Below are positions 1-12,200 of a stretch of DNA of 64,000 nucleotides, in pieces. Within the stretch, counting starts at the first letter, position 1. Each line of letters starts with the position of its first letter. This stretch comes from Alteromonas stellipolaris. GTDB lineage: Bacteria; Pseudomonadota; Gammaproteobacteria; Enterobacterales; Alteromonadaceae. Under the pieces are notes generated by a model, which saw only the letters and a program-made list of their open reading frames with translations, did no database searches and was not told the DNA's origin. The stretch is taken from the NCBI RefSeq assembly GCF_001562115.1, contig NZ_CP013926.1, positions 1,178,001 through 1,242,000 of the forward strand, read 5' to 3'. The translations under genes were made by a program, and so were the position numbers.

Positions 1-180
1 AAGCGAATGGACATGCAGGTATTTACGTTAGCGCTCTGTAATTCGTAAGTATATCTATACCAAAGATAGCAAGATGACTGCCATTGTTGTAAATTCACTA
101 TGAATCAAAGGTTTATAGTAATTTATATTTATTGAATTATGCTGGTGAAAATCTAATTCACGAAAAATTAGTTAAATTAA

Positions 181-853
<673 letters not shown>

Positions 854-889
854 TTTACCCTCCTTGTTAATACAAATTGGGAAATTGAA

Positions 890-931
890 TAAGGCATATT
901 TTCATTTCATAGTTTCTGCATTTATGCCTTA
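890..931. promoter_or_regulatory. 9-bp inverted repeat upstream of the small basic ORF
   Basis: TAAGGCATA (890-898) and its exact complement TATGCCTTA (923-931) are separated by 24 nt, between the small basic ORF and the 3' end of mltF. It could be an operator or a leader hairpin of the minus-strand small ORF. There is no U-tract, so it is not a classical terminator. Confidence 0.3.
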
Positions 932-1009
932 GCTAACCCACAGGCTAGTTACATTCAATGATACTGATCTTAGATGACATCATAATGACAAAATTCAATA
1001 TGGCGCCAG

Positions 1010-2377
1010 CTAAATTCTTCCTTGTTCGTCTAGCCAAAGTAAACTGTCGTAATATCGACGAATATTATCAACATACTGAAGCGCTTCGTCGCCCCGAGCG
1101 TACCCATAACGCGTTGTTCTGTAGTACTTCTTTTGCCTTAGCTGTGGAAGCCGTTGTTTAACGTCTACCCATAAATCAGGGTTGCCCCCCTGACGCTCTG
1201 TAAGAATTCGGGCATCTTCTAAATGCCCTAGGCCGAGGTTATACGCCGCCATCGCCATCCAGGTTCTATCAGGATCCCCAATTCGTGCAGGAATCCTTCC
1301 TAATAAGCTGGCGAAGTAGCGAGAACCTCCGCGAATGCTTTGTTCTGCGTCGGTACGATCTTCTACATCCCAATCATTGGCCGTGTCCATGGTCAGCATC
1401 ATTAAACCGCGAACGCCCGTGCGAGAAATTGCATCAGGATCCCAGTGACTTTCTTGGTAACTCATTGCGGCTAACAAGCGCCAATCCAAATCTCCAGCAT
1501 ATTGCTGAAACATACTTTTGTAGTCTTTTAATAGCGATTCGGCGGATTGATTAAATGCTCTACTATCAACGTAGTCAAATTGCCTAATGTGACCAAAATA
1601 CTTTTCTTCTAAAACGGTAAACCAACCTGATTGATGTACGGTACCAAAGTATTCAATAATGGCGGCTTTAATTGAATCATCTAATTCAGGGTTTAGCGCC
1701 CATGCCATCGGCATTTCTTCTCGTACGGTCAATCCGACAGCCAAATTGGGGTGACGTCTTCGTTGCAGCGCAAGGCGATTGCTATCAGCAAGGGTATAGG
1801 CGATATCGCCGGTAGCGACTTTTTGCAGCAATTCCTCAGCATCAGAATCTTCCGTAGTGACTAACAGCGACTCACTCGTGTTGTTTAATACTGCAAGTAG
1901 CTGCGCCTGACTGCTCCCTGACACCGTTACGACAGGTTCTGCAAGGCTATTGAGTTCTCGAGGCCTTGTAGTGCCCGCGCGGTAAACCAAGTGTTGAGCA
2001 ACAGTTTGATATGCAGGACCATATGTGAAGCGCATCAGTAAGGTATCGGTAACCGCGTCACCTGTGGCGACAATATCTAGGTTGCCTTCAGCAAGTTGCT
2101 CTAGCATCGCGTCGTAACTGTAGAAAGGATATAAGTCGAGCGTTACCCCGACATAATCTGAAAAGCCGGCAAGTAATTCATATTCAAAACCTTGCGGACC
2201 TTCGGCGCCATTATAATAAGTCGCCGCGCCATAAAGCGTGCCTACCTTTATTGAACCGCGCTCAATCAATGACAACAAAGCGTTCGGAACGGTGGGTGAA
2301 CCACAACTTGTAGCGAAAAAGCATAATGCGATAAAAAAAGATGTTTTTAATCGCTTTTTGTATTGTTGTAACGGCAT
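1010..2377 (-). CDS. mltF: membrane-bound lytic murein transglycosylase F (MltF)
   Basis: Outer-membrane lipoprotein that cleaves peptidoglycan glycan strands to 1,6-anhydromuropeptides. I start it at the ATG at 2377 (455 aa): an AAGG site sits just upstream, and the product begins with a basic region, a hydrophobic stretch and a lipobox-like FFATSC. A 39-residue upstream extension (to 2494) is possible but would bury this signal. An SBP_bac_3-like regulatory domain occupies roughly residues 35-260. A goose-type SLT domain follows, with the catalytic Glu in 'SYQESHWDP' (about residue 309) and the 'AAYNLGLGH' motif. It is divergent from purL, as in E. coli. Confidence 0.93.
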   Translation of the reverse strand: MPLQQYKKRLKTSFFIALCFFATSCGSPTVPNALLSLIERGSIKVGTLYGAATYYNGAEGPQGFEYELLAGFSDYVGVTLDLYPFYSYDAMLEQLAEGNLDIVATGDAVTDTLLMRFTYGPAYQTVAQHLVYRAGTTRPRELNSLAEPVVTVSGSSQAQLLAVLNNTSESLLVTTEDSDAEELLQKVATGDIAYTLADSNRLALQRRRHPNLAVGLTVREEMPMAWALNPELDDSIKAAIIEYFGTVHQSGWFTVLEEKYFGHIRQFDYVDSRAFNQSAESLLKDYKSMFQQYAGDLDWRLLAAMSYQESHWDPDAISRTGVRGLMMLTMDTANDWDVEDRTDAEQSIRGGSRYFASLLGRIPARIGDPDRTWMAMAAYNLGLGHLEDARILTERQGGNPDLWVDVKQRLPQLRQKKYYRTTRYGYARGDEALQYVDNIRRYYDSLLWLDEQGRI

Positions 2378-2553
2378 ATACCTTTTCTTATTGTTGTAAA
2401 TTGGGTCTTGGGAAAAAAAACTGCAACATAGCCTATGTTGAAGGTTACCAATAGAGTATAAATCCTCTATAATCCGCGCCGAAATATTCATCAATTACAG
2501 AGGCAACGCGTCCCATTGATGGTCGTTGTTTCTGAACAACCAGGTAAAGCAAT

Positions 2554-5500
2554 ATGTTGGTCCTTCGAGGCGCTCCCGCACTATCAGAGTTTCACCAAAC
2601 TAAACTGATTGCAAAGCTGGGTCAATCCGGCATTAAGGTGAAAAACCTATATAGCGAATATATTCACCTTATCGATTCAGAAGGTGAACTCTCGCAGCAG
2701 CAATTAGAAATACTTAAAAAGCTGCTTACCTACGGGCCTGCCCGACAAACCCAAACGCCAACTGGCAATCTCTTCGTGGTAACACCCCGACCAGGTACCA
2801 TCTCTCCTTGGTCTACCAAAGCAACTGATATCGCAAACAATTGTAGTCTGAACACGATTAATCGTATAGAGCGAGGCTGTGCTTTTTATATAGAAGCAGA
2901 ACAACCGCTCAGCGATGCTGACTATAGTCTTGTTGCTGCCCACTTGCATGATCGCATGACTGAAACTGTTTTTCCTAATACCGCAGCGGCAGAAGTATTG
3001 TTTGCACATACCAAGGCGAAAACCTTTACATCAGTAGCGATACTCGAAGATGGCAAGCAAGCGCTTGTGGATGCCAATATTCAACTTGGTTTAGCACTGG
3101 CTGATGATGAAATAGAGTATTTATTCGAAAGCTTTACGCGTTTGGCGCGTAATCCTACCGACGTAGAGCTTTACATGTTTGCACAAGCGAACTCTGAACA
3201 TTGCCGCCATAAGATTTTCAACGCCAGTTGGACAATCGACGGTCAAGAGCAAGAAAAATCCTTGTTCAAAATGATCAAGAACACATTTGAAGTGTTACCC
3301 GATCATGTTTATTCGGCCTATAAAGACAACGCTGCTGTTATGTCTGGATGGGAAGCAGGGCGTTTCTTCCCGAACCCACAAACGCATCAATATGAATACC
3401 ATCATGAGAATATCGATATTCTGATGAAGGTAGAAACCCATAACCACCCAACCGCTATTTCACCTTTCCCAGGTGCGGCAACAGGCTCAGGTGGTGAAAT
3501 TCGTGATGAAGGTGCTACCGGACGTGGTTCTAAGCCAAAAGCAGGTTTGGGTGGTTTTAGTGTGTCTAACTTACGTATTCCAGGATTAGAACAGCCGTGG
3601 GAAAAAGACTACGGTAAACCACAACGTATCGTGAGCGCGTTAGATATTATGCTAGATGGCCCACTAGGTGGCGCTGCATTTAACAATGAATTTGGTCGTC
3701 CGAATTTGCTTGGTTATTTCCGTACCTACGAGCAAGAAGTGAATAGCTTTAATGGCGTTGAAGTACGTGGTTACCACAAGCCTATTATGCTTGCTGGTGG
3801 CTTAGGTAATATTCGCCGTGAACATATTGAAAAAGGCGAAATTACTGTAGGTGCCAAACTTATCGTGCTTGGCGGCCCAGCCATGAATATCGGTCTTGGT
3901 GGGGGCGCAGCCTCTTCCATGGCATCGGGTCAGTCAAATGAAGATTTAGACTTTGCTTCGGTACAGCGTGAAAACCCAGAAATGGAGCGTCGTTGCCAAG
4001 AAGTTATTGATGCGTGCTGGCAGTTAGGTGATAACAATCCTATCCAGTTTATTCACGATGTGGGCGCGGGTGGTTTATCAAACGCGCTGCCTGAATTAGT
4101 TAACGATGGCGGACGTGGCGGTAAGTTTGAACTGCGTAATGTATTGTCTGACGAACCAGGTATGACACCACTAGAATTATGGTGTAACGAATCACAAGAA
4201 CGTTACGTGATGTCAGTAGCACCAGAAAACATGCCGGTGTTTGAGGCGATTTGCGCCCGTGAACGCGCACCTTACGCTGTAGTAGGGGAAGCCACTGCTG
4301 AACAAGAATTGAATGTAAACGACAGCCAATTCGATAACCAGCCTATAGACATGCCCCTAGATGTGTTGCTTGGCAAACCGCCTAAAATGCATCGCGATGT
4401 GACAAGTAAACCATTAGAAACCACTAGCTTTAATGAAAGCGACATTACATTGGCCGATGCGGCAACACGTATATTGTCGCTACCTACTGTGGCGGAAAAA
4501 ACTTTCCTTATTACTATTGGCGATCGCTCGGTAACAGGCTTGGTTAACCGAGACCAAATGGTTGGCCCTTGGCAAGTACCTGTAGCCGATGTGGCGGTTA
4601 CCGCCACTGCTTTTGATACTTACCACGGTGAAGCCATGGCGATGGGTGAAAGAACCCCCGTTGCCTTGTTATCTCATGGTGCGTCAGCGCGTTTAGCCGT
4701 AGGTGAAGCGTTAACCAATATTGCCGCAGCGAACATTGGCGATTTAACCCGTATTAAGCTTTCAGCAAACTGGATGGCAGCGGCAGGTCACCCTGGTGAA
4801 GACGCTGGGTTGTATGAAGCGGTAAAGGCCGTGGGTGAAGAGCTTTGTCCTGAATTGGGATTAACCATTCCGGTAGGCAAAGACTCAATGTCGATGAAAA
4901 CTGCATGGCAAGAGGAAGGCGAAGATAAAGCGGTAACATCACCGTTATCATTAGTGATTTCTGCTTTCGGTGCAGTAAAAGATATTCGTAAAACGGTCAC
5001 ACCAGAGCTTCGCACCGATAAGGGTGACAGCCAACTATTACTCATCGATTTAGGTGAAGGTAAGAACCGCCTTGGCGCGAGTTGTCTTTCACAAGTTTAC
5101 GAGCAACTAGGTGATGCACCTGCAGATGTGGTTTGTGCGCAACGTTTGAAAGCCTTCTTCAATGCGGTACAAACGCTAATAGAGAAACAATTGGTAGTGG
5201 CTTACCACGACCGTTCTGATGGTGGACTATTCACCACGGTAGCTGAAATGGCCTTTGCCGGTAAAACCGGTGTAAGTGTTGCGCTAGACGGCATTTCAGG
5301 TTCAGAAGCGAGTTCAGACCTATCTGTGTTGTTTAACGAAGAGCTTGGTGGCGTACTTCAAGTGTTAGACAAAGACATAGAGAAGGTTAATGCGGTACTC
5401 GCGTCTTTCGATTTAACGGATGTTAGTCATTACATCGGTACGTTAAATACCTCTGATACTATCGAGTTTACCCGTGACAATGTGGCCGTGCTGAACGATA

Positions 5501-6453
5501 GTCGCGTAGCCATGCGAACTACGTGGGCACAAACCACCTTGGCGATGCAAAAGCTTCGCGATAACCCTGTATGTGCTGAACAAGAACATGCCGCTAAGCA
5601 AGATGCCGCCGATCCTGGCCTACATGCTGCGCTTACGTACGACGTAAATGAAGATATTGCTGCGCCATATATCGCGAAAGGTGTGCAGCCTAAAGTCGCC
5701 ATTTTGCGTGAACAAGGCGTAAACTCGCACCTTGAAATGGCTGCTGCATTTAACCGCGCTGGTTTTAACGCTGTTGATGTACACATGAGCGATATCTTAG
5801 CCGGTAAAGTCACTCTTGATGACTTCGCCGGTTTAGCTGCTTGTGGTGGTTTTTCTTACGGTGATGTACTTGGAGCCGGTGAAGGGTGGGCGAAATCAAT
5901 CTTGTTCAACGAGCTTGCACGGGATCAATTCGCTGCCTTCTTCGACCGTAACAGTACCTTTAGTCTAGGGGTTTGTAACGGCTGCCAAATGCTGTCTAAC
6001 TTGAAGTCACTTATTCCTGGTACTGAACATTGGCCGCACTTTGTTGCTAACCAATCGGCACGTTTCGAAGCCCGTGTAGCCATGGTAGAAGTGACTAAAT
6101 CTGCCTCTGTGTTGTTGCAAGACATGGCCGGTTCGCGCATGCCAATTGCTGTATCACACGGTGAAGGGCAAGCAGAGTTTGCAAGCGACAGCGCGCTTTC
6201 GTCTGTAGCATCGCAAGTGGCACTTCGTTATGTTGATAACTACGGCCAACCTACTATGCAATACCCAGCCAACCCGAATGGTTCGCCTGAAGGTATCACT
6301 GGGCTAACCTCTAGTGATGGACGAAGCACCATAATGATGCCGCACCCTGAGCGCGTGTTCAGAGCGGTGGCAAACTCATGGCGTCCAGACGATTGGCAAG
6401 AAGATGGTGCGTGGATGCGTATCTTTAGAAATGCCCGTCGTTTTGTAGGATAA
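2554..6453 (+). CDS. purL: phosphoribosylformylglycinamidine synthase PurL
   Basis: Fourth step of de novo purine synthesis: FGAR + Gln + ATP to FGAM. At 1299 residues it is the large single-chain proteobacterial form (E. coli 1295). It carries a PurS-like N-terminus, two AIRS-type synthetase halves ('[20 protein letters not shown]') and a C-terminal class I glutaminase with nucleophile C1141 ('GVCNGCQM') and H1264/E1266 ('PHPER'). The region just upstream has a small inverted repeat (GTTGTT-4-AACAAC, 2525-2540). The gene ends in a clear terminator. No truncation or missing motif is seen. Confidence 0.98.
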   Translation: MLVLRGAPALSEFHQTKLIAKLGQSGIKVKNLYSEYIHLIDSEGELSQQQLEILKKLLTYGPARQTQTPTGNLFVVTPRPGTISPWSTKATDIANNCSLNTINRIERGCAFYIEAEQPLSDADYSLVAAHLHDRMTETVFPNTAAAEVLFAHTKAKTFTSVAILEDGKQALVDANIQLGLALADDEIEYLFESFTRLARNPTDVELYMFAQANSEHCRHKIFNASWTIDGQEQEKSLFKMIKNTFEVLPDHVYSAYKDNAAVMSGWEAGRFFPNPQTHQYEYHHENIDILMKVETHNHPTAISPFPGAATGSGGEIRDEGATGRGSKPKAGLGGFSVSNLRIPGLEQPWEKDYGKPQRIVSALDIMLDGPLGGAAFNNEFGRPNLLGYFRTYEQEVNSFNGVEVRGYHKPIMLAGGLGNIRREHIEKGEITVGAKLIVLGGPAMNIGLGGGAASSMASGQSNEDLDFASVQRENPEMERRCQEVIDACWQLGDNNPIQFIHDVGAGGLSNALPELVNDGGRGGKFELRNVLSDEPGMTPLELWCNESQERYVMSVAPENMPVFEAICARERAPYAVVGEATAEQELNVNDSQFDNQPIDMPLDVLLGKPPKMHRDVTSKPLETTSFNESDITLADAATRILSLPTVAEKTFLITIGDRSVTGLVNRDQMVGPWQVPVADVAVTATAFDTYHGEAMAMGERTPVALLSHGASARLAVGEALTNIAAANIGDLTRIKLSANWMAAAGHPGEDAGLYEAVKAVGEELCPELGLTIPVGKDSMSMKTAWQEEGEDKAVTSPLSLVISAFGAVKDIRKTVTPELRTDKGDSQLLLIDLGEGKNRLGASCLSQVYEQLGDAPADVVCAQRLKAFFNAVQTLIEKQLVVAYHDRSDGGLFTTVAEMAFAGKTGVSVALDGISGSEASSDLSVLFNEELGGVLQVLDKDIEKVNAVLASFDLTDVSHYIGTLNTSDTIEFTRDNVAVLNDSRVAMRTTWAQTTLAMQKLRDNPVCAEQEHAAKQDAADPGLHAALTYDVNEDIAAPYIAKGVQPKVAILREQGVNSHLEMAAAFNRAGFNAVDVHMSDILAGKVTLDDFAGLAACGGFSYGDVLGAGEGWAKSILFNELARDQFAAFFDRNSTFSLGVCNGCQMLSNLKSLIPGTEHWPHFVANQSARFEARVAMVEVTKSASVLLQDMAGSRMPIAVSHGEGQAEFASDSALSSVASQVALRYVDNYGQPTMQYPANPNGSPEGITGLTSSDGRSTIMMPHPERVFRAVANSWRPDDWQEDGAWMRIFRNARRFVG

Positions 6454-6470
6454 AAACGCGCTTAAGCTTA

Positions 6471-6502
6471 GTAGAGGTAAGATGTTCTTATCTCTACTTT
6501 TT
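6471..6502 (+). terminator. rho-independent terminator of purL
   Basis: A 12-bp stem (6471-6482 with 6486-6497, one G-T pair) with a 3-nt loop is followed by TTTTT, 17 nt after the purL stop. Confidence 0.85.
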
Positions 6503-6688
6503 ACTTAAATGAGCGTAAAGCGTGTCAATAGATTGGCAAAGTGTCAAAAAATTGTACTGAGGGCTTGTCTTCGATAAGTCACTGATCTATTGTAGTGCAA
6601 TGCAGGGATTGCAGACAGGTTACAGGAGTTTGTTTTAAGGGTTGTACCAACAAAAAATATTGTTGGTGTTGATAACAAGAGACGACGA

Positions 6689-6829
6689 ATGAATCGTTCA
6701 TCAAAAGGGTTTGGCTTAACCGGAGTAGCCATAGCGGTTGTGCTGATGTTTGTTACTGCTGTTTTCAGCAGTTCAGCTAAATCTGCCGACGTTACTTCAA
6801 CGCTAGTTGTGCAGTCTTCAGTTAAGTAG
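6689..6829 (+). CDS. small membrane or secreted peptide, 46 aa, unrecognised
   Basis: ATG at 6689 opens a 46-codon frame ending at TAG (6827-6829). The product has a short polar N-terminus (MNRSSKGFG), one hydrophobic helix of about 17 residues (GVAIAVVLMFVTAVF) and a Ser/Thr-rich tail, so it is either a single-pass small membrane protein or a cleaved signal-type peptide. The ribosome site is modest (AAGAGACGA). A strong 15-bp hairpin follows 17 nt after the stop, which supports a discrete transcription unit between purL and smrA. I do not recognise a family. Confidence 0.45.
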   Translation: MNRSSKGFGLTGVAIAVVLMFVTAVFSSSAKSADVTSTLVVQSSVK

Positions 6830-6845
6830 TCTGAAAGTGAAATTC

Positions 6846-6879
6846 TAACGCCAGTATCTGTCGTCAGATACTGGCGTTA
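6846..6879. terminator. perfect 15-bp hairpin, probable bidirectional terminator
   Basis: TAACGCCAGTATCTG, a 4-nt loop TCGT, then the exact complement. It lies between the small peptide gene and the convergent smrA. The U-tract is poor on both sides, so a purely structural role is possible. Confidence 0.6.
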
Positions 6880-6920
6880 ATCACTCAGCTTTACCAATTC
6901 ATTTTATAAATCTTGCGTTA

Positions 6921-7511
6921 TTAGCCTTTCCTATTTTTCTCTCTGTTGATCAATTTCTGATCTGGGTGTTTCTTCAATAACACATATGTAGCTGCAAATC
7001 CGCCGTGCACAGGCTGCGCCGTGTGGTAAGCAATGACCTCTTCTAATTCAAGCAACCAGTGATTAACGAAACTTTTCTTATAAGCAGGAAAAGGTTTACT
7101 CTCTTCACCCTTGCCGTGCTTAATCAATAATGCCCTCACACCGCGTTTGTGTGAGTCGGTTATCGCTTTGTATAGTGCATCTCTACTTTGCTCAATCGTC
7201 ATACCGCTTAGAGAAAGGGTTTCTTCTAATGGATATTTACCCATGCGTAATTTTTTAAACACACCATCTTGAATACCTGGTTGTTGGAATAAAATGAAAT
7301 CGTCAGGCTTTACAGGTGTTACCCCATCTAGACTTAGCGGGCTTTTCAGCTTTTCCCTTTCACTGCGTTGACTTGCAGCTCGCCTCTTTTTTTCAGCTAT
7401 CGCACTCTCTGTATCATGCAATAACGCTTTATTTGAAGGCTTAATGGGTTTTACATCTTGCATCTCAGCAAAGAACGAATGTAAATCATCATTTTTTTCA
7501 AAATCAGTCAT
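6921..7511 (-). CDS. smrA: Smr-domain endonuclease, SmrA-like
   Basis: Small MutS-related (Smr) domain protein, 196 aa from the ATG at 7511. GGGAG lies 7 nt upstream; the frame extends 5 codons further to a GTG that lacks a ribosome site. The N-terminal ~90 residues are charged and helical (many Lys, Glu and Arg). The C-terminal Smr domain shows 'SLSGMTIEQSRDAL' and 'RALLIKHGKGEES', the conserved DLHG-like and HGKG regions. Family members are nicking endonucleases acting on DNA or RNA; the precise substrate is not evident here. Confidence 0.85.
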   Translation of the reverse strand: MTDFEKNDDLHSFFAEMQDVKPIKPSNKALLHDTESAIAEKKRRAASQRSEREKLKSPLSLDGVTPVKPDDFILFQQPGIQDGVFKKLRMGKYPLEETLSLSGMTIEQSRDALYKAITDSHKRGVRALLIKHGKGEESKPFPAYKKSFVNHWLLELEEVIAYHTAQPVHGGFAATYVLLKKHPDQKLINREKNRKG

Positions 7512-7816
7512 AGTTTTCTCCCACACTCAGCGAAGCTTTTTTTTCATGCATGTATTCGCTACGCCAATACTACTTTTCAACGTTGACCTAAATAAGCACT
7601 GTTTTACTAAGAATCAATATGGGGCTGTTTGTTGAATATTCTACTCTCGTATACCATGGGTTTATCCTAAAAGTAGCATCATTTAAAAAGCCGAAGTCGA
7701 GATGGTTTTTTAATTATTGACGACTGAATCTTATACGTAGCTAATTTGACGATGGCTTACTATTAATGAAAGTGGCGTAAATACAGTTTAAATGTAAACA
7801 AATCACAGGGACAAGC
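7512..7816. other. divergent intergenic region between smrA and the channel gene
   Basis: No convincing gene. For the plus-strand channel gene there is a possible -35 TTGACG (7717-7722), 17 nt, then GCTAAT (7740-7745), plus a small inverted repeat GTTTA-4-TAAAC (7786-7799) immediately before its AGGGA ribosome site. These are weak, sequence-only suggestions. Confidence 0.3.
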
Positions 7817-8893
7817 ATGAAAAAAATGCGTCGAATAATCACTATCTTAGTGTTTTGCTTAAGTGTCACCATGCCAAGTATTGCGCAAACCAATGATAAT
7901 GAAATAAAACAGGTTATTGCTACGAAGGTCGCACCGCCGTTTGTCATCAAAAACGAAGATGGTTCTTTTGAAGGTATAAGTATTGCGCTTTGGGAGCGAA
8001 TTGCAGAATTAACGGCTACCGATTATGCGTTGACCGAAGCGTCTTTGGTTGAGTTGGTGGCGGGAGTAGAAAACGGTCGTTTTGATGCGTCTGTTGCTGC
8101 GCTTACCGTCAATGCGCAACGAGAATCGGTCATTGATTTTACGCACCCTTTTTATACTACGGGATTAGCTATCGCCGTGCCTAGCGAAGGAAATCGGTGG
8201 ATGTCAGCCGTTAAAGGTTTTTTCAGCTGGGAATTTTTAGTTGCACTATCAGCTTTGTGCGGGTTGCTACTGGCGGTAGGGGCTTTATTGTGGCTGTTTG
8301 AAAGAAAGCGCAACGCCGAGATGTTTGGCGGCTCAACGCAACAAGGTCTTGGCGCCAGCTTTTGGTGGGCGGCGGTGACAATGACCACAGTAGGGTATGG
8401 CGATAAGGCCCCTGTTACCTTTGGGGGGAGGGTAATCGGCTTCATTTGGATGTTCGCAGCCATCATTTTAATCAGTAGCTTTACCGCAGCCATTGCTACA
8501 AGCCTTACCGTAAGTCAGCTATCTTCAAGTGTTAAAGGGCTTGAGGACTTACCTAATGTGCGGGTCGGCACCTTGGCTAACTCTGCAAGTAGCGCATTTT
8601 TACAAAAAGAAAATATCGGATTTAAGCGGCTTGAAAGCGTTGAAGAAGGTTTGTCGCAATTGGCATCAGGTAAGCTAGATGCATTAGTTTACGATAAGCC
8701 CATTTTACAGTACTTAACTAAAAACAACTTTGGTGACAGTATTCTTATTTTACCCGAAGTCATTGAGCGTCAGGATTATGCTATTGCACTACCAGAAAAC
8801 AGTGCACAAAGAGAAAAATTTAATACCGCGTTACTCAGAGTAATAGAGACGGACGAGTGGCAAGAGATATTGGATAATTATCTTGGGAAATAG
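7817..8893 (+). CDS. GluR0-like ligand-gated potassium channel
   Basis: Predicted inner-membrane ion channel of 358 aa built like prokaryotic ionotropic glutamate receptors. A signal peptide (about 1-23, ending SIAQ) leads into the first half of a periplasmic SBP_bac_3 amino-acid-binding domain (S1, about 30-125). TM1 spans about 139-161, followed by a pore loop with the K+ selectivity filter TVGYGD (191-196) and TM2 (about 205-231). The second binding half (S2) runs from about 245 to the end. The 'DFTHPFYTTGLAIAV' stretch matches the S1 signature of amino-acid binders. The filter predicts K+ selectivity. The ligand is inferred to be an amino acid but is unproven. No cognate transporter genes are adjacent. 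Confidence 0.85.
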   Translation: MKKMRRIITILVFCLSVTMPSIAQTNDNEIKQVIATKVAPPFVIKNEDGSFEGISIALWERIAELTATDYALTEASLVELVAGVENGRFDASVAALTVNAQRESVIDFTHPFYTTGLAIAVPSEGNRWMSAVKGFFSWEFLVALSALCGLLLAVGALLWLFERKRNAEMFGGSTQQGLGASFWWAAVTMTTVGYGDKAPVTFGGRVIGFIWMFAAIILISSFTAAIATSLTVSQLSSSVKGLEDLPNVRVGTLANSASSAFLQKENIGFKRLESVEEGLSQLASGKLDALVYDKPILQYLTKNNFGDSILILPEVIERQDYAIALPENSAQREKFNTALLRVIETDEWQEILDNYLGK

Positions 8894-8934
8894 CACCAAA
8901 TAGGAATACATTCCGTGATTGCGGTTAAGCGTAG

Positions 8935-9009
8935 TGGCGTCCCCAGCTGGAATCGAACCAACATCTAAGCCTTAGGAGGGCCTTGTTTTATCCATTAAAC
9001 TATGGGGAC
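8935..9009 (-). tRNA. tRNA-Arg (anticodon CCT)
   Basis: Reading the minus strand from 9009: acceptor GTCCCCA pairs with TGGGGAC. The anticodon loop CTCCTAA gives anticodon CCT, decoding AGG. The T-arm carries TTCGATTCC, and an encoded CCA ends at 8935. It closely resembles E. coli argW. Confidence 0.95.
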
Positions 9010-9175
9010 CTAACGTAGTGAGATCTTATTATACGTAGTTCCATCAAATACGAAACCTTTTGATTAATCAATGAGGTGCCGAAGGTTTCATGGTATAGGC
9101 TTTAAAATTTACCTGCTTGTTTGTCGTATAGAATCATTAGACGTTGTAAGCGGTGAGTATCGCAGCTTTCTAAAT

Positions 9176-9210
9176 AAAAAAAGGCCCCGATACAGATGTA
9201 TCAGGGCCTT
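9176..9210 (-). terminator. rho-independent terminator of the adhesin gene
   Basis: A 13-bp stem (9181-9193 with 9198-9210, one mismatch) with loop AGAT is followed on the minus strand by seven T. It lies 21 nt after the adhesin stop at 9232. Confidence 0.88.
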
Positions 9211-9231
9211 TATCGTTAAGCCTCTTTTACA

Positions 9232-12200
9232 TTAAATATCCGTTGTTGGGAATTTATCGATTGCCGTTTTTAGCACATCTGACTCCGTTGGAGTAGCAAT
9301 GCCAATACTACCGTCATTCTCTTTAGCAGTATCACCAGACAGCTTCCCAGGCTCAGCTACCGATGTGCTATCGCTTTCAGAATCAGAAGGAATAGACTCT
9401 ATCGACGGTAAAATCAAATCTTCTGGTGGAAGCTCAAGATCTACGGTATCAATCGTTACTTCGGTTTCCAGCCCGATGGTAACAATATCGTTTTCCTCTG
9501 GAAGGGTAATTATGTCTTCCGGCAATGTGCTCTCAGATGTCACCACTTGAGAATCAGTGTTTAACTCGACGGTTTGTTCAGACTGCGCACTAAATTCAAC
9601 AACGTTAGGCGCTTTGGGTTCATCAGTTGCTTCCGTTTCTATACCTTGTGATGCACTTACCGACCCCGATGAACTATTTGCCATAGTTTCAGCTGAGTTA
9701 CTTGTTTCTACTACTGCTACACCTTCACCAGATGCCGTCACAAACACGTTAAACTCAGCCTGTTCGACAGTACCATCTGGATACTCAATACGGTAAGTAA
9801 AGGTATCTGTTAAGGTTCCACCAAATACGGCTTGCGTATTGTCCGGGGTATAAGTGTACGCGCCCGTTTCGTCAATTTGCAGCGTGCCGTAAGCACCCAC
9901 TAACGAGATGCCCCCCGTAGCGTTTTGGAAGTTTGTTCCATCAGTAGATACAGTTACATCGTATGTTGGGCCAAACAGTACATCGTTTTCGAACAGATTG
10001 CCCGTAGCGGTTTGTACTTCTTCAACAACAAATTGGTCTAAGAAGTAAACTGTTGAGCTTAAATCGACACTAACGCCACCAAGAGCACTGGCTAAACCTG
10101 TATCCACATCCATTGTCACTCGGTATTCACCTGCTGTAAGACCAAATGAAGTAAAGCTACCATTTCCGTCGAGGCCAAGCAGGCCTATCAACTGGTCACT
10201 GGAGAAGGTTTCAACAACTTCCCATGTGCCGTTATTGTTTCGCTCAATGAATAGGTCCAGTCCTGAGCCCAATGATAATAGATCGCCTCCATCCACTGTT
10301 AAGTTAAGATCCATAGTGGTATCCGTTGCCACTGTAAACGTGTTGCTTTGGGTATCTACAGTGGCAGGAATAACAATACCAAGAGCGCCAATCAGCCAAG
10401 TGTATTCAAGCGCCTCGGCTTCAGCATAACCAGTGCTACTAGCAAAATCATAAATGAGTTCAGCACGAGCCGAGTCCGCAGATACCCCTTGTCCTGATAG
10501 ATTAAAGTTTAAGTTTGCGGTAGAGGTATTCGTACCATCTGAAATGGTGTAGCTAAAGCTATCTGTACTACCCAAGCCGTCGCGCACGCCGTTGGCTACA
10601 TAGGTGTAGCTGCCGTCTTCAAAGATGGTGAGGTCACCATAGTCGCCTTCAATAGTTACGCCCGATAGCCCAGTACCCAATACAGTCACTGACTCACCAT
10701 TAGTATGGGTAACTTGCGTCACTACGCCGCCCTCGGCAATGCTATCGGCTACATCGCCTGTATTAGCGGCATCAATAACATTACCTGATGTTGTCGTACT
10801 ACCTTCAAACGCGTATTCAGTGAGTGTTGAAGTTATATCGGTAGACTGAAGCAAGGTAAGTGTATTGCTTAGCAATGCCGCTGCGACAGCATCTAACACG
10901 CTATCTGCAAGAAGACTTAACCCGAGACCGTTTAGACCATTAGTAATAGTGCTGACCAAGTCACCGGCACCTATTGTCTCTGTTGCACCTAAAGCTGGCT
11001 CTAGAATGAAGGTGCGTAAAACCGTACCTAAACCAAGCCCATTTAATATACTCGCGTTAGTGCCGTTTAGTGCGTCCTCAACAGCAGTTAACACTACCTC
11101 TTGGTTTTCTTCCCCAAGCACTACGCCGCCATCACCTAACTCTGTTAGCGTAATCGAGCCGTCGCTATTTTGGTCGAATAATGTTTCAAGGGCACTTTCA
11201 TCATTGCGAACAACCACGGTGTAATCACCGGCAGGTAGCCCTGAGAATTTTGCAACCAGCGTATCGTCACCGGTTAGTCCGATAAGGTTTATACCTACCG
11301 CATCACCTATTAACGGATTGTCCGGCGTCATAGCTGTAGCAACCACGTTGCCATCTGCATCAATAATGTCAACACGATACGCATCGGCAACGGCAACCAG
11401 CGCTGTTTGGCTGACTTCGACTACCACTTCGCCAAAGAAACCAGCATCAACGGTAAGCGTTGTGCTAGCCTCTGGCGAACCTGCCACTGGTGAGCCTTCT
11501 GCTAAGCCTATCACCTGGAAGTCGCTGTCGGTAACTGGTGCATTTACAATGGCAGTTTGTGCGCCCAGTTCCATGTCATTATTATCTGTCTGTGCTACTA
11601 CTGGAGGGAAGTCGCTGCCAGAAATGGTGATGGTAAGTGCCGCAATATCAGAGGTTGCACCGTCTGATAGGGTGTAGTTAAACACTTCATCTTGGCCGAT
11701 TGCACTGCGATCGCCGTCGGCAGTGTAGGTATACGTACCGTCTGCAGCAATTTCTAGTACACCATAATTACCTTGAATAGTAACTGTACCTGTAGCAGGA
11801 ACAGTAACGCTATCACCAGATGCATTGGTAACAAGCGTCACTTGCGCGCCGTCTAAGATAGTGTCCGCGCCCACGCCACTTAAATCACCATTAATTAGGT
11901 TACCTTGTGCCACTAAATCACCCGTATAAGTGTATTCCGTTAACGTGGTGGTAATGTCAGTGTCTTGTAAAAGGGTTAAGGTATTGCTAAGCAACGCATC
12001 GGCAACAACACTTAAAATATCATCAAGGAAGCCAGTTAAGCCAATTGCATCAAGAGGGGCGGTAAGTAAATTAACAAGCTGGCCTGCGCCAATTACTGTA
12101 GTCGTATCCAGAAGTGTCTCTAGTACTCCTCTTACTTGCGTGCCAACCGTACCAAGTGGAATACCTAAAACGCCGGTATTTAACGTTGCTTCGATAGTAT

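Noticed and set aside
958..1161. 67-codon plus-strand frame overlapping the end of mltF
   Set aside because: Mostly antisense to mltF, no ribosome site, and no protein-like composition.
8935..9009. tRNA-Arg as the integration site of an adhesin island
   Set aside because: Integration normally uses the tRNA 3' end, which here points away from the adhesin. I found no copy of the tRNA 3' end near 25.5-26.3 kb and no integrase.
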